Assembly (NCBI RefSeq): GCF_030269545.1
Contig: NZ_BSTN01000005.1
Location: forward strand, 279,724-343,723
Length of the DNA: 64,000 nt
Reading direction: 5' to 3'
DNA from: Actinomadura sp. NBRC 104425
Lineage (GTDB): Bacteria; Actinomycetota; Actinomycetes; Streptosporangiales; Streptosporangiaceae
Part shown: piece after piece, positions 7,989 to 16,495 of the stretch
Position numbering within the stretch: position 1 is the stretch's first letter
How the letters are laid out: each line of letters opens with the position of its first letter
Translations under genes and position numbers: made by a program
Notes under the pieces: generated by a model
Database searches by the model: none
Told to the model about the DNA's origin: nothing
What the model saw: only the letters and a program-made list of their open reading frames with translations

Positions 7989-8936
7989 GTGCACCTGCCC
8001 AGCCTCGATCTGAACCTCATCGTGGTCCTGCACGCCCTGCTCGAAGAGCGCAACGTGACCCGGGCCGGCGAGCGGCTCGGCATGAGCCAGCCGGGGACGA
8101 GCGCGGCGCTCGGCCGGCTGCGGCGGCACTTCAACGACCCGCTGCTGCAACGGGAAGGCGGCCAGTACGTCCTGACACCGCTGGCGCAGGGGCTCTACGA
8201 CCAGCTCGGGCGGATGCTGGACGATCTGCAGCGGCTGCTGGACGCCCAGCCGCGGTTCGACGCCGCCGCGGCCGAGCGCCGGTTCGTGGTCCAGTGCTCC
8301 GACGCCGTGCTCAGCGTGCTCGGGCCACGGCTGGTCGCCGCCGTCGCCCGGGCGGCCCCGGGGGTCAGCCTGGACTTCCGGGGCATTGACCAGGCCGTGG
8401 TGAACGACCCGCTCACCACGCTGCGCGACATCGACGTCCTCATCGCTCCGCGTGGCCTGTTCTCCGTGCCGGAGGCGTTGAGCGCCGAACTCTACAGCGA
8501 CCGCTGGATCTGCGTGACCTGGCGCGGCAACCACTCGGTCGCCGACCGCCTCACCCGCGAGGACGCCGCACGCGCACGATGGGTGATGCCGTTCCGGCAA
8601 CCGCTCATGGCGTCGCCCGCCGACGCCGGCCTGGCGGCCCTCGGCATCGACCGGCACTGCGCCGTCCGGGTCGAGAACTTCGCCGTCTTGGGGCGGCTGG
8701 TGGTGGGCACCGACCTGCTCGTCCTGTGCCACGAGCGGTTGATCCGCCGGCACCCCGACCACCAGCTGCGCGACCTGGACCTCCCTTCCGCGCTCCCGCC
8801 GTTCACCGAGACCGCGTGGTGGCATCCCGTCCGCCAATTGGACCCCGGCCACCGCTGGTTCATCGACCTGCTCATCGAGCAAGGCCGCGCACTGCAAGGC
8901 GAGCCGGACGGCTCCAGCGGCCGGGCAGAGCCGTGA
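7989..8936 (+). CDS. LysR-family transcriptional regulator
   Basis: A 315-residue LysR protein from GTG 7989 (AAGGA about 8 nt upstream). The N-terminal winged helix is clear: LDLNLIVVLHALLEERNVTRA, then GERLGMSQPGTSAALGRL as the recognition helix, then LTPLAQGL. The rest is an effector-binding domain starting near residue 92. The NodD/NahR/LinR subgroup look fits regulation of aromatic catabolism. It lies co-directionally after the operon, separated by a hairpin, and may control the promoter before 1860. The inducer is unknown. Confidence 0.88.
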   Translation: MHLPSLDLNLIVVLHALLEERNVTRAGERLGMSQPGTSAALGRLRRHFNDPLLQREGGQYVLTPLAQGLYDQLGRMLDDLQRLLDAQPRFDAAAAERRFVVQCSDAVLSVLGPRLVAAVARAAPGVSLDFRGIDQAVVNDPLTTLRDIDVLIAPRGLFSVPEALSAELYSDRWICVTWRGNHSVADRLTREDAARARWVMPFRQPLMASPADAGLAALGIDRHCAVRVENFAVLGRLVVGTDLLVLCHERLIRRHPDHQLRDLDLPSALPPFTETAWWHPVRQLDPGHRWFIDLLIEQGRALQGEPDGSSGRAEP

Positions 8937-8939
8937 AAG

Positions 8940-8969
8940 GGCCGGGGCCGCCTCGTCGCGGCCCCGGCC
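8940..8969. terminator. Bidirectional terminator-like hairpin
   Basis: A perfect 12-bp stem (8940-8951 with 8958-8969) and 6-nt loop lies between the convergent lysR gene and the ruined binding-protein gene on the minus strand. No T-run follows. Confidence 0.6.
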
Positions 8970-8984
8970 TCGATCACGTCGTCG

Positions 8985-10166
8985 TCAGGACGGGTCCTCG
9001 AACCGCCAGGTGCGGCCGTCGAACCGCTGGACGCGGTAGCTGCGGACGAGCCTGCCGTCCGAGCCGCCGTTCAGCGACATCCCGGGCAGCAGCGCGGGAT
9101 CGACGGCACCGTGCAGTCCGTCCCAGCCTTCGAGGAAGCCCTTCCCGTCGAGAGAGGGAGCCCCGCGCAGCGCGGCGACGACGGCGGCGGCCGCGCCGTA
9201 GCCGTTGAGCGCGAGGAGCTTGCCGCTGTCGGCGGCGTGCCCGTACTCGGCCATGTCCTTCTTGAACTGGCGGACGGCCGGGTCGGCCGCCCAGCGCGGG
9301 TCGGACGGGTCCTTGGCCCACTGCGTCGTGAAGACGCCCTTGGCCGCCGGCCCGGCGGGCGTAAGGGTGCTGGTGTAGTCGCTCTGCGCGCTGTAAAGCA
9401 TGATCTTCGGGTGGTAGCCGACCTGGTCCATCAGCCGCAGCACCGCGCTTTGCGCCGCGCCGCCGACCGACAGGAACAGCACGTCGACGCCCGCGCCGCG
9501 CAGCTCGTTCACCTGCGGGCCGAGGTCGACGACGCTCGGCGCGACCTTGATCGTCTTGGTGAGCGTCAGACCCGCCGCGCGCAGCCCGCTCGCCTGGCTG
9601 GCAGTGAGGTCGTTGTTGAGACCGAGCAGCCCGGCCTTCGCTCCGGGGAACCGGTTCTTCAGGAACGAGCCGGCGACCCTTCCCTCGACGGCGATGTCCG
9701 GCCACCAGGCACGGGCGTAAGGGGAAGCTCCGGACGTCGCTGAACGGGGTCTGCCCGGCCAAGGCGATCAGCGGGACCTTGCGTTGGCCGAGGTAGGGGC
9801 GAGTGGAGATCGCCGCGCCGCCGAACGACAGCACGAGCGTCGCGTGTTCCTGTTCGACGAGCCGGCGCATGTTGGCGGTCAGCCGCGAGGTGTCGTAGGC
9901 GTCGTCGAGGACCTTGAACTCGATCTTGCGTCCGTTGACGCCGCCCTCGGCGTTGACGCGTGCGAAGTAGGCCTGCGCCCCGGAGCCGACGACGCCGGTG
10001 GCGGCCAAGGGCCCGGACAGGGCGAGGCTGGCGCCGATCACGATGTCGCCGCGCCCCCGGCCTGCGCGTTCCAGCGGAAGGTGCAGCCGCTGAGCGCGGT
10101 CGCGGCGGCGCAGAGCAGGGCGACCGGACGCAGCAGGGATGTCCGAAGCCGTCGCGGGTGCCTCAT
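8985..10166 (-). pseudogene. Branched-chain amino acid/aromatic ABC transporter binding protein (LivK-like), two frameshifts
   Basis: Read from the ATG at 10166, a lipoprotein signal appears (ALLCAAATALSGC, lipobox with Cys), but the frame stops at about 10038. The mature domain (IVIGASLALSGPLAATG...VNAEGGVNGRKIEFKVLDD) continues in a second frame. It is lost again at about 9720, where FSDVRSFP should continue as YARAWWPDI in a third frame ending at 8985. A missing G near 10046 and an extra base in the TAAGGGG stretch at 9719-9724 would account for both breaks. Joined, it is a normal-length (about 390 aa) periplasmic-type binding protein of ABC importers for amino acids or aromatic acids. The stop of the permease remnant overlaps its start (ATGA), so this was once a transporter operon. 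Confidence 0.82.
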
Positions 10167-10258
10167 GCGGGCCTCCCTTCGGTTCGGCGCGCGCCCAGGC
10201 GGGCCAGGCCCGTGCGTACGAGATGGACGATGCCGCGGGGCGCGAAGTACAGGAAGCC
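10163..10258 (-). pseudogene. C-terminal tail of a LivH/LivM-type ABC permease
   Basis: Only about 30 codons remain: GFLYFAPRGIVHLVRTGLAR and a short tail, ending with a TGA that overlaps the ATG of the binding-protein pseudogene. The YFAPRGI signature is characteristic of the C-terminus of branched-chain amino acid permeases. At 10258 the homology stops abruptly and the opposite strand becomes an enoyl-CoA hydratase interior, so a deletion or rearrangement joined the two. Confidence 0.6.
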
Positions 10259-10748
10259 GGTGGTAGCGGCGGTCAACGGCCTCGCCGTCGGCGCCGGGAT
10301 GGGGCTCGCCCTGGTCTGCGACCTGGTCCTCGCGGCCGAAGAAGCCCGCTTCACCTGCGCCTTCGGCAACGTGGGCCTCGTCCCCGACACCGGCCTGTCC
10401 AGCGTGCTGGTCCGCACGCTCGGCCACGCCCGCGCCTACGAGCTCGCCACCTCCGGACGTCCTCTGGACGCACGGGAGGCTCTCGACCTCGGTCTGATCA
10501 ACGCGGTCGTCCCCGCCGGTGATCTCGCCGCCGAGGCCCAGGCCCGCGCCGATGCCCTGGCCGACGGACCCGCGACAGCGTTCGCGCTGACCAAGCGCGT
10601 CTTCCGCCTGGCCGCCCACTCCCCCGTCGCCGACGTCATCGCAGCCGAAGCCGACGCCCAAGGCACCGCGGCCCGCAGCCCCGAACACGCCGAAGGGGTG
10701 GCCGCCTTCACCGACAAGCGCCGACCGCGATTTACTGAGGCTCACTGA
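10254..10748 (+). pseudogene. 5'-truncated enoyl-CoA hydratase/isomerase
   Basis: The frame resembles the crotonase family from KPVVAAVNGLAVGAGMGLAL onward (164 residues), covering the second oxyanion loop, the CDLVLAAEEARF strand, FGNVGLVPDTG and the usual C-terminal helices. Roughly the first 95 residues of a 260-residue enzyme, including the first CoA/oxyanion loop, are missing. Upstream sequence instead encodes a permease tail on the other strand. An internal start could give a peptide, but it could not be a normal hydratase. It is followed 16 nt later by an intact ABM gene. Confidence 0.72.
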
Positions 10749-10764
10749 TCACCTGGAGGAACCC

Positions 10765-11073
10765 ATGGTCGTCGAGCACGCCGAGCTCAGCATCGTCCCC
10801 GGACGCGAAAAGGAGTTCGAGGAGGCCTTCACGCGCGGCCACCGCGCCATCGCCCAGGCCGCCGGCTACCGGTGGGCCCGGCTCGTCCGCCAGATCGAAA
10901 ACCCCGGCACCTACCTTCTTCTCGTCGGCTGGGAGACGCTCGAGTCCCACACCGTCGACTTCAGGCAATCACCGCTGTTCCGGGAATGGCGCGGCGCCGT
11001 GGGCGAGTTCTTCGCGTCCGCTCCCGTCGTCACCCACTACGAGGCGGAACCCGACCTCGATCACTTCAACTGA
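10765..11073 (+). CDS. Antibiotic biosynthesis monooxygenase (ABM) domain protein
   Basis: A 102-residue dimeric alpha-beta barrel protein, the usual size for a single ABM domain. ATG 10765 has GGAGGA 4-6 nt upstream. It has the typical SIVPGREKEFEEAF start, YRWARLVRQIENPGTYLLLV core and FRQSPLFREWRG helix. Relatives oxidise quinol or polyketide substrates without cofactor, or serve as small accessory proteins in catabolic operons. It may have been co-transcribed with the hydratase. The role here is unknown. Confidence 0.8.
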   Translation: MVVEHAELSIVPGREKEFEEAFTRGHRAIAQAAGYRWARLVRQIENPGTYLLLVGWETLESHTVDFRQSPLFREWRGAVGEFFASAPVVTHYEAEPDLDHFN

Positions 11074-11074
11074 A

Positions 11075-11106
11075 GCCGCCGGCGAGTCTCCGGACTCGCC
11101 GGCGGC
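11075..11106. terminator. Strong bidirectional hairpin
   Basis: A perfect 14-bp stem (11075-11088 with 11093-11106) and TCCG loop sits between the convergent ABM gene and the MFS remnant. It starts two bases after the ABM stop codon. Confidence 0.7.
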
Positions 11107-11115
11107 GTCACCGGC

Positions 11116-11520
11116 TCATTCCAAAGAGGCGGACGCCAGGACCGCGCGGCGGGACAGGAGCAGCAGTACGGTGGCGACCACACCTGTCGCCGCAGCGAGC
11201 AGGCCGACCGACGCCGCCAGCGTGCCGACTGCGGCTTCGCCGGCGAGTAGGAGCAGCGGGCAGGCGAACTCGCCCGTGAAGAACGCCGCCATCCACAGGC
11301 CCGTCCCACGGCCCCGGTCGGCGGCGGCACCGGTGTCACCGAAGGCGTCCTGCATCTTCGGCAGGACAGGCGCGATGAGCACTGCGCCCAGAATCGGCAG
11401 GCAACTACCCGCCATCAGCAACACCACACGCAGGCGGTTCGCCGCCCCCGAGGGCGGCGAACCGTCGGTCGGTCCGTCTTCGGAGTTCGCGGCAGGCGGC
11501 GCGGACACGGATTCGGGCAT
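11116..11520 (-). pseudogene. MFS transporter with large internal deletion
   Basis: A 134-residue in-frame ORF from ATG 11520 (GGAG upstream). It joins an MFS N-terminus (LRVVLLMAGSCLPILGAVLI then APVLPKMQDAFGDT) to what looks like an MFS C-terminus (GTGLWMAAFFTGEFACPLLL, then two more hydrophobic segments). A normal transporter needs about 400 residues and 12 helices, and here some 270 residues are missing from the middle. The join near 11290-11340 retains frame, so a short two- to four-helix peptide may still be made. Confidence 0.62.
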
Positions 11521-11639
11521 GGGGACACTCCACGTCGCAGCAAGGGAAGGCACGGGGGTGGGAAACGCCGCGAAGGGCGCGCGTCGAAACCTCGTCGCAC
11601 CTGGGGTGGATTCACCGTGAAACGGTGTTTTGAGCTGCC

Positions 11640-11845
11640 ATGACTATGCCTCACTCGTGCTCATGCACCGCGACCACATATCTCACGACGCCTGAAGAGG
11701 CCGTCCGCACCTGCTACAACACCATTTTCTCGACCCTGGTGATCCGCGTCGCCTACGGCCCCGGATTCGCTGCCCCCGCGACCGACGACGCCACCTTCAT
11801 CGATCAACTGGCGGACGTCGCAACACGATTCCTCTTGACAGCCGC
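11640..11845 (+). pseudogene. Probable TetR-family regulator, C-terminal remnant
   Basis: Two adjacent frames together read like the C-terminal ligand domain of a TetR protein: DYASLVLMHRDHISHD in one frame, then PEEAVRTCYNTIFSTLVIRV and DDATFIDQLADVATRFLLT in the next, with a one-base slip near 11688-11692. No helix-turn-helix part is present upstream. A hairpin (CACCGT-GAA-ACGGTG followed by TTTT, 11613-11631) sits just before it. The assignment is by pattern only and is moderate at best. Confidence 0.42.
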
Positions 11846-12442
11846 GCCGGCAAAGCTCCGATCCCCACCGATTCCTTACGTATACCTCTCCGTCTCGCTT
11901 GCCGAACCCGCAGCATCGGGCGGTACTGACACGTCCCGGCCTTGTCGGGGCCGCTTGCCCCCCGACCCGGCACCTCCCGGACCAGACTGCCCCCGGCTTC
12001 ACCGCCCTGCTGCGACAGGACGGCGGCGAAGGTCTCCCACCCCCACTCGATCAATCAGCGCCTCACGGCACACCTTCCACGCATGCCACCGGTCGACGCC
12101 CGCATATCTGCCTCGGCGTGGCCCTCGGGAGCGTGGTCCGCGAACCCGAACAGGCCCACGTAGCACCACGGAGAGGTCACCGCGGCGTGCAGCACCTGCC
12201 CCGCCAGACCCGTTGCTGCGCCCGCCTTCGGCGGCGCTCGACGATCTTTCTTTCCGGCCTCGGCGGGTACCCCCGCGCCCCGCCGTCACCCACGCTGACC
12301 AGGGACTTCGCTGCCCGCGCACCCCTGCCGAGCGCAGCCCTCCACCCTCGTCCGCCCGGCCGATCTCCGTTCCGATGCGCGAACAACCCCCAAGATGCGC
12401 TAGTCTTTCCGTCGTCGGGAACGCCGCAAGGCCGAACCGCCG
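11846..12442. other. Gene-poor stretch before tRNA-Val
   Basis: About 600 bases without a supported gene. Reading frames on both strands are rich in Arg/Pro and lack recognisable motifs. On the minus strand, pieces such as LFGFADHAPEGHAEADMR (about 12120-12170) and LIEWGWETFAAVLSQQGGEA (about 12000-12055) look protein-like but lie in different frames, so a decayed gene is possible. Its family was not recognised. Confidence 0.4.
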
Positions 12443-12514
12443 GGGCGATTAGCTCAGCGGGAGAGCGCTTCGTTCACACCGAAGAGGTCACTGGTTCGAA
12501 CCCAGTATCGCCCA
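12443..12514 (+). tRNA. tRNA-Val (anticodon CAC)
   Basis: A complete cloverleaf: acceptor GGGCGAT/ATCGCCC, D-arm TAGCTCAGCGGGAGAGC, anticodon stem CTTCG/CGAAG with loop TTCACAC (anticodon CAC), and T-arm CTGGTTCGAACCCAG. CCA is not encoded. It sits directly beside an integrase remnant whose 3' end faces the tRNA 3' end, the normal arrangement for an att site. A sister tRNA-Val(GAC) lies at 20886. Confidence 0.95.
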
Positions 12515-12571
12515 CATAGGTCAGGGCCTCAGTTCGATCTTCGAGCTGGGGCCTTGAGTGTAACCGGGTGA

Positions 12572-12948
12572 CTACGGCTCCCGCTCGGCGAGGAAGACCT
12601 GATCCATCACGGTGGCGCCGTCATCGATGACGGGTCGGATCTGATGACGGTTGACGAGCTCGGTCACCCCGGTGCCGCTGCGCCCGCAGAGGCGCGCGAT
12701 CCTCTCCGGCGGGACGCCGTAGTCGGACAGCGGCGATACGAAGCTGTGCCGCAGCTCGCACGGTGTCCAGTCCTTGGGGTCGAGTCCGGCCGCCTTGACG
12801 ATCCGCCGGAACGCACGGCGGACATTGGCCGCGTCAAGCTCTGTGCCGGTCTGGGAGGCGAACACCAGGCCCGGGTCGTGCCATGTGCTCGCCGCGGCGC
12901 GGGCTGCTTCCTGGCGTTCGCGCTGGCTGCGTAGGGCCGCGGGCGGTT
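12572..12948 (-). pseudogene. Tyrosine recombinase (phage/ICE integrase), 5'-truncated, catalytic Tyr lost
   Basis: The frame reads as the C-terminal catalytic domain of an actinobacterial integrase: PPAALRSQRERQEAARAAA, STWHDPGLVFASQTGTELDA, VRRAFRRIVKAAGL, CELRHSFVSPLSDYGVP, then TELVNRHQIRPVI. Intact relatives have VGHSG before and YRHQIRP at the nucleophile. Here the His is replaced by Arg (CGRSG) and the Tyr by Asn (AAC instead of TAC). The N-terminal half is absent, with a stop in frame at about 12950. The element it served was probably integrated at the adjacent tRNA-Val. Confidence 0.75.
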
Positions 12949-12949
12949 A

Positions 12950-13375
12950 GACGGAGCCAGAAACCGCGTCCGGCCCGGACGACGCGGATCCGGTGCCGGA
13001 CAACACGAGCCCGTCGACGGCCAACGCCCGATGGCCGGGCGGAGACAAACACCGCACGACGCGGGCCGGACGACGCCGAAGCGGCGCCAGACCACATGGG
13101 TCCGTCGGGGTCAGGGGTTCGCTCGTCAGGCGGAGCTGGAACCCGTACGCGGGAAGGCCGGACGACTTGGGGACGACGCGGGCCTGTCAGCGATCAGCGG
13201 TCGATGGCCAGACGGAGGCAGACAAGGCACGACGGGGGCCGGACGCGCGGATGTGGCGGCGGACGACCGGGCCTGACGGCGGTCTGCGGTCGATGGTCAG
13301 GCGGAGGGAGAGGCCGCACGCGGGGCCCGGACGGCGGCGGGTCTGGCGGCGGCCGGCGGTCGGGCAGGGGTGGAG
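12950..13375. repeat. Degenerate tandem repeat array, about five 80-93 bp units
   Basis: Related segments start near 12950, 13029, 13122, 13201 and 13290. Each has a core like GATGGCCAGACGGAGGCAGA, then a stretch rich in CACGACG, then GGGCCGGACGACG. Spacings are about 79, 93, 79 and 89 bp. Open frames here give only Arg/Gly/Thr-rich repeats with no recognisable protein, so I do not call a gene. The array ends before 13400; 13400-13545 holds nothing I recognise. Confidence 0.55.
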
Positions 13376-13545
13376 GGTGCATGCGTGGGGGTGGGCAGCA
13401 TGGGCGCGACTGAAACGGCGCGGGGTTCGAGGGGGAGGGAGGGGCGCTGCGCGTTGAGGAAGGCGCAGCGGCGCAGGGAGTGGTGGCGGGTTAGGCGGTG
13501 CCGCCAAGGGATAGGGGGTTAGCGGGGTCGGGGGACGCTGCGGAG

Positions 13546-13992
13546 TTACTTCCAGGGGGTCAGGTCATTGACGTTCCAAGGAAGGTTGAAGCCGTAGACC
13601 GTCAGGTAGGCGATGACGGCCGCGCCGGCGAGAACGCCGCAGATGACTGCGAGGATGGTGTTGCGGCGTTTGGTGCGCGGGTCAAGGGCTTTCTCTTTGG
13701 CGCGTTCGGCGGCCTGGCGGGCGTGGTGCAGGGCGCGCTGGGCCCAGGCGAACTCCGTGGCCAGAATGGCCAGGCCGACGACGATGCCCAGGATGCCCGG
13801 TCCGGGGGTGATCATCATCACCAGGCCCCCGAGGAGGACCGTCGCCCCGACGGTGAAGACCCCGATGCGCCAGGTGGTGTGGAGCAGCGGGTTGCGGCGG
13901 ATGAACGCCCGGAACCGCGCGAAGCGCCCCGGCTTCTCCGCCACTCCCTCTACCGGCGAGGGCGGGACGTCCTTTTCTTGATTAATTGCCAT
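13546..13992 (-). CDS. PGPGW / TIGR02611 family membrane protein
   Basis: A 148-residue actinobacterial protein with ATG 13992. A charged N-terminus is followed by three hydrophobic segments: about residues 42-62, 66-82 and 113-132. The signature MITPGPGILGIVVGLAILAT then EFAWAQRALHHARQ is the PGPGW/TIGR02611 motif, followed by a basic linker. The cellular role of the family is unknown; topology suggests an inner-membrane protein with a cytosolic amphipathic loop. It is divergent from ssgB. Confidence 0.8.
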   Translation of the reverse strand: MAINQEKDVPPSPVEGVAEKPGRFARFRAFIRRNPLLHTTWRIGVFTVGATVLLGGLVMMITPGPGILGIVVGLAILATEFAWAQRALHHARQAAERAKEKALDPRTKRRNTILAVICGVLAGAAVIAYLTVYGFNLPWNVNDLTPWK

Positions 13993-14307
13993 CTTATTAC
14001 CCTAGGACACGGTGGCGGTCGTCTCGGCCCGCAGATCCGATTTCGGCGTTCATTAAGGCCCCCTCCATGGTCGCAGATCCGCCGACGGCACCGTCCGAGC
14101 ACCGCCCCCAGGGCGTCGTGATCCACTTTGCCCAGGTCAGAGGCTTGGTCACGGAGCGTGAGGTGGGTCACAACCGGCCACGGGAACGGAATGTTCCCCT
14201 ACGCTCGCCCAGTTACGCGTCATAGATCGCGGGGATGTCCGTTGGTGGAGTGAACTCCGACCGGGAACGCCCGCGTGCGAGCGGGACCGACGTCCGAAGG
14301 AATGGCC
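13993..14307. other. Divergent intergenic region between PGPGW gene and ssgB
   Basis: Contains the start regions of two divergent genes. Local features are an AT-richer patch TTATTACCCTAGG just upstream of the PGPGW ATG and the inverted pair GGAACGGAATGTTCC near 14180-14195. I found no convincing -35/-10 pair for ssgB and no small gene. Confidence 0.3.
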
Positions 14308-14730
14308 ATGAACAGCAGTACCACCGTCTCGGCCGAGCTGGGCCTCCGACTCGTCGTCCCCGACCGCACGACCGTGCCCCTGCTGGCCGGGCTGGAGTAC
14401 GCGGCCGACGACCCGTACGCCATCCGCATGGCCTTCCACGTCGGCGACGGCGAACCGGTGGAATGGATTTTCGCACGGGAGCTGCTGACGGTGGGCATCG
14501 TACGGCGGGCGGGCGACGGCGACGTGGAGGTGTGGCCGGCCGGGCCGGACGAGGACGACGGCACACTGAACCTGGCGCTGTCCTCGCCGTTCGGGAACGC
14601 CCGGTTCTTGGTTCCCCTGTCCCCCTTGGCCGATTTCCTGCACCGCACCTACAAGGTGGTCCCGGCGGGGCGGGAGCCGGAGTTCATCGACATCGACGCC
14701 GAGCTGGAGAACCTGCTGTGGTCGTCGTGA
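14308..14730 (+). CDS. ssgB: SsgA-like sporulation/cell division protein, SsgB type
   Basis: A 140-residue SsgA-like protein. Two ATGs lie at 14302 and 14308. AAGGA ends at 14301, so 14308 has the proper 6-nt spacing and gives MNSSTTVSAELGLRLVV, matching the SsgB start. Family marks are ADDPYAIRMAFHVG, EPVEWIFARELL, GDVEVWP and NLALSSPFGNA. SsgB recruits FtsZ to future septum sites during sporulation in Streptomyces and is the one family member conserved in sporulating relatives. The orthology claim rests on length and motifs. Its stop lies 3 nt from the convergent sthA stop. Confidence 0.82.
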   Translation: MNSSTTVSAELGLRLVVPDRTTVPLLAGLEYAADDPYAIRMAFHVGDGEPVEWIFARELLTVGIVRRAGDGDVEVWPAGPDEDDGTLNLALSSPFGNARFLVPLSPLADFLHRTYKVVPAGREPEFIDIDAELENLLWSS

Positions 14731-14733
14731 CGG

Positions 14734-16137
14734 TCACTGGCTGAGCCGGGCGATGTGCCGCATCTTGTTCATGGCGTCCAGCGCCGCCACCTTGTAGGAC
14801 TCGGCCAGCGTCGGATAGTTGAACACCGCGTTGACCAGGTAGTCCACGGTTCCCCCGCAGCCCATGACGGTCTGCCCGATGTGCACCAGCTCGGTGGCCC
14901 CCGTCCCGAAGACGTGCACCCCCAGCAGCGACCGGTCCTCGGGCGAGACCAGGAGCTTGAGCATCCCGTGGGAGTCGCCGATGATCTGGCCGCGGGCCAG
15001 TTCCCGGTAGCGGGCGACGCCCACCTCGAACGGCACCTTGGCCTCGGTCAGCTGGTCCTCGGTGCGGCCGACGAAGCTGATCTCCGGGACGGTGTAGATC
15101 CCGATGGGCTGCAGCTCGTCCAGCCCGGACACCGGCTCCCCGCAGGCGTGGTGCGCGGCCAGCCGGCCCTGTTCCATGGAGGTGGCGGCCAGCGAGGGGA
15201 ATCCGATCACGTCGCCGACGGCGTAGATGTGCGGGACCTCGGTGCGGTAGTCGCCGTCCACCGCGATGCGGCCGCGCGCGTCGGCGGCCAGCCCGGCGGC
15301 CTCCAGGTCGAGGTCGTCGGTCATGCCGTGCCGGCCCGCCGAGTACATCACGGTGTCGGCGGGGATGCGCTTGCCGCTCTCCAGGACGGTGATCGCGCCG
15401 TCCCGGCGGCGTTCCACCGAGGCGACGGTCTCGCGGAACCGGAACGTCACGGCCAGGTCGCGCAGGTGGTACTTGAGCGCCTCGACGATCTCCAAGTCGC
15501 AGAACTCCAGCATCCGCTCGCGCCGCTCCACCACGGTGACCTTGGTGCCGAGCGCGGCGAACATCGAGGCGTACTCGATGCCGATCACCCCGGCGCCGAC
15601 CACGACCATGGTCTCGGGGATGCGCTCCAGGCGGAGGATGCCGTCGGAGTCGATCACGGTGCGGTCGTCGAACTCGACGCTGTCGGGGCGGGCGGGACGG
15701 GTGCCCGTGGCGATGACGATCCGGTCGGCGGTCACCTTGTGCTCGCGGCCGTCGCCGTCGCTCACCCCGACGGTGTGGGGATCGAGGAAGCGGCCGGTGC
15801 CGGTCAGGACCGTGACGTGGTTGCGCGCCAGCTGGCTGCGGATCACGTCCACCTCGCGGCCGATGACGTGCTGGGTCCGCATGCCCAGGTCGGCGACCGT
15901 GATGTCCTCCTTGACCCGGTAGCTCTGCCCGTACAGTTCGCGCTGGTTGAGCCCGGTGAGGTAGAGGACCGCTTCGCGGAGGGTCTTGGACGGGATCGTC
16001 CCGGTGTTGATGCACACGCCGCCGAGCATGGTGCGCCGGTCGACGATCGCCACCCGCCGGCCCAGCTTGGCCGCGGCGATCGCGGCGCGCTGTCCTCCGG
16101 GGCCCGAGCCGAGCACCAGCAGATCGAAATCGCTCAC
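14734..16137 (-). CDS. sthA: Si-specific NAD(P)+ transhydrogenase (soluble)
   Basis: A 467-residue flavoprotein (E. coli SthA has 466) from GTG at 16137; an ATG at 16170 would add 11 unusual residues. It has the FAD-binding [14 protein letters not shown], then [19 protein letters not shown]. The second redox Cys of related disulfide reductases is Thr here, the SthA hallmark. Also present are the NAD(P) fold [33 protein letters not shown] and a C-terminal dimerisation domain. It moves hydride between NADPH and NAD+ to balance the pools in the cytosol. It appears monocistronic. Confidence 0.92.
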   Translation of the reverse strand: MSDFDLLVLGSGPGGQRAAIAAAKLGRRVAIVDRRTMLGGVCINTGTIPSKTLREAVLYLTGLNQRELYGQSYRVKEDITVADLGMRTQHVIGREVDVIRSQLARNHVTVLTGTGRFLDPHTVGVSDGDGREHKVTADRIVIATGTRPARPDSVEFDDRTVIDSDGILRLERIPETMVVVGAGVIGIEYASMFAALGTKVTVVERRERMLEFCDLEIVEALKYHLRDLAVTFRFRETVASVERRRDGAITVLESGKRIPADTVMYSAGRHGMTDDLDLEAAGLAADARGRIAVDGDYRTEVPHIYAVGDVIGFPSLAATSMEQGRLAAHHACGEPVSGLDELQPIGIYTVPEISFVGRTEDQLTEAKVPFEVGVARYRELARGQIIGDSHGMLKLLVSPEDRSLLGVHVFGTGATELVHIGQTVMGCGGTVDYLVNAVFNYPTLAESYKVAALDAMNKMRHIARLSQ

Positions 16138-16495
16138 GGCCCCAGTGTGGCGGGCCGCCGGGCGTCTCATAAGCCCTTTGCCGGGACGTTTCCGATCGTG
16201 TCACGGGATGTCGGGATGCTGCCGGGGCGGTTCAGGGCGCGGTCAGGCCCGCGACCAGGTCGTCCAGGCCCGCCTTGACACGCTTTAGGCTCATGCCGCG
16301 GGTGCGGCGGCGCCGGAACAGGCCGGCGGCCAGCGCCGTCGGCGGACGGTGCGGTCAGGGTCTCCAGGTGCGTGCGGTACGACTCGCAGAAGCCGTCGTC
16401 GAACCGCGCGTCGGGCGGCGCGCGAGGGCCGACCCGTCGCCGCCGCCCCGCAGGCCGTGCCCCGACCCGGCGGACGTCCTGAAGGAGGAGCTTGC
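16138..16495. other. Intergenic region with possible decayed minus-strand gene
   Basis: About 360 bases between sthA and the SMR gene. On the minus strand, RFDDGFCESYRTHLETLTAP (16340-16410) and MSLKRVKAGLDDLVAGLTAP with a stop (about 16230-16295) lie in different frames and resemble the end of a helical regulator. No intact ORF results. A guanidine riboswitch was looked for upstream of the SugE-type gene and not recognised. Confidence 0.3.

Noticed and set aside
6501..8897. A 798-codon minus-strand open frame
   Set aside because: Antisense to the FAH, monooxygenase and LysR genes, with no motif and shadow-type composition.
12883..13500. Several long Arg/Gly/Thr-rich frames in the repeat array
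   Set aside because: They translate DNA repeats in several frames equally well, with no family, no convincing start and no codon-position bias favouring one frame.
16138..16495. Possible guanidine riboswitch before the SugE-type gene
   Set aside because: None of the conserved ykkC-type or mini-ykkC (ACGR) elements could be placed in a plausible structure.
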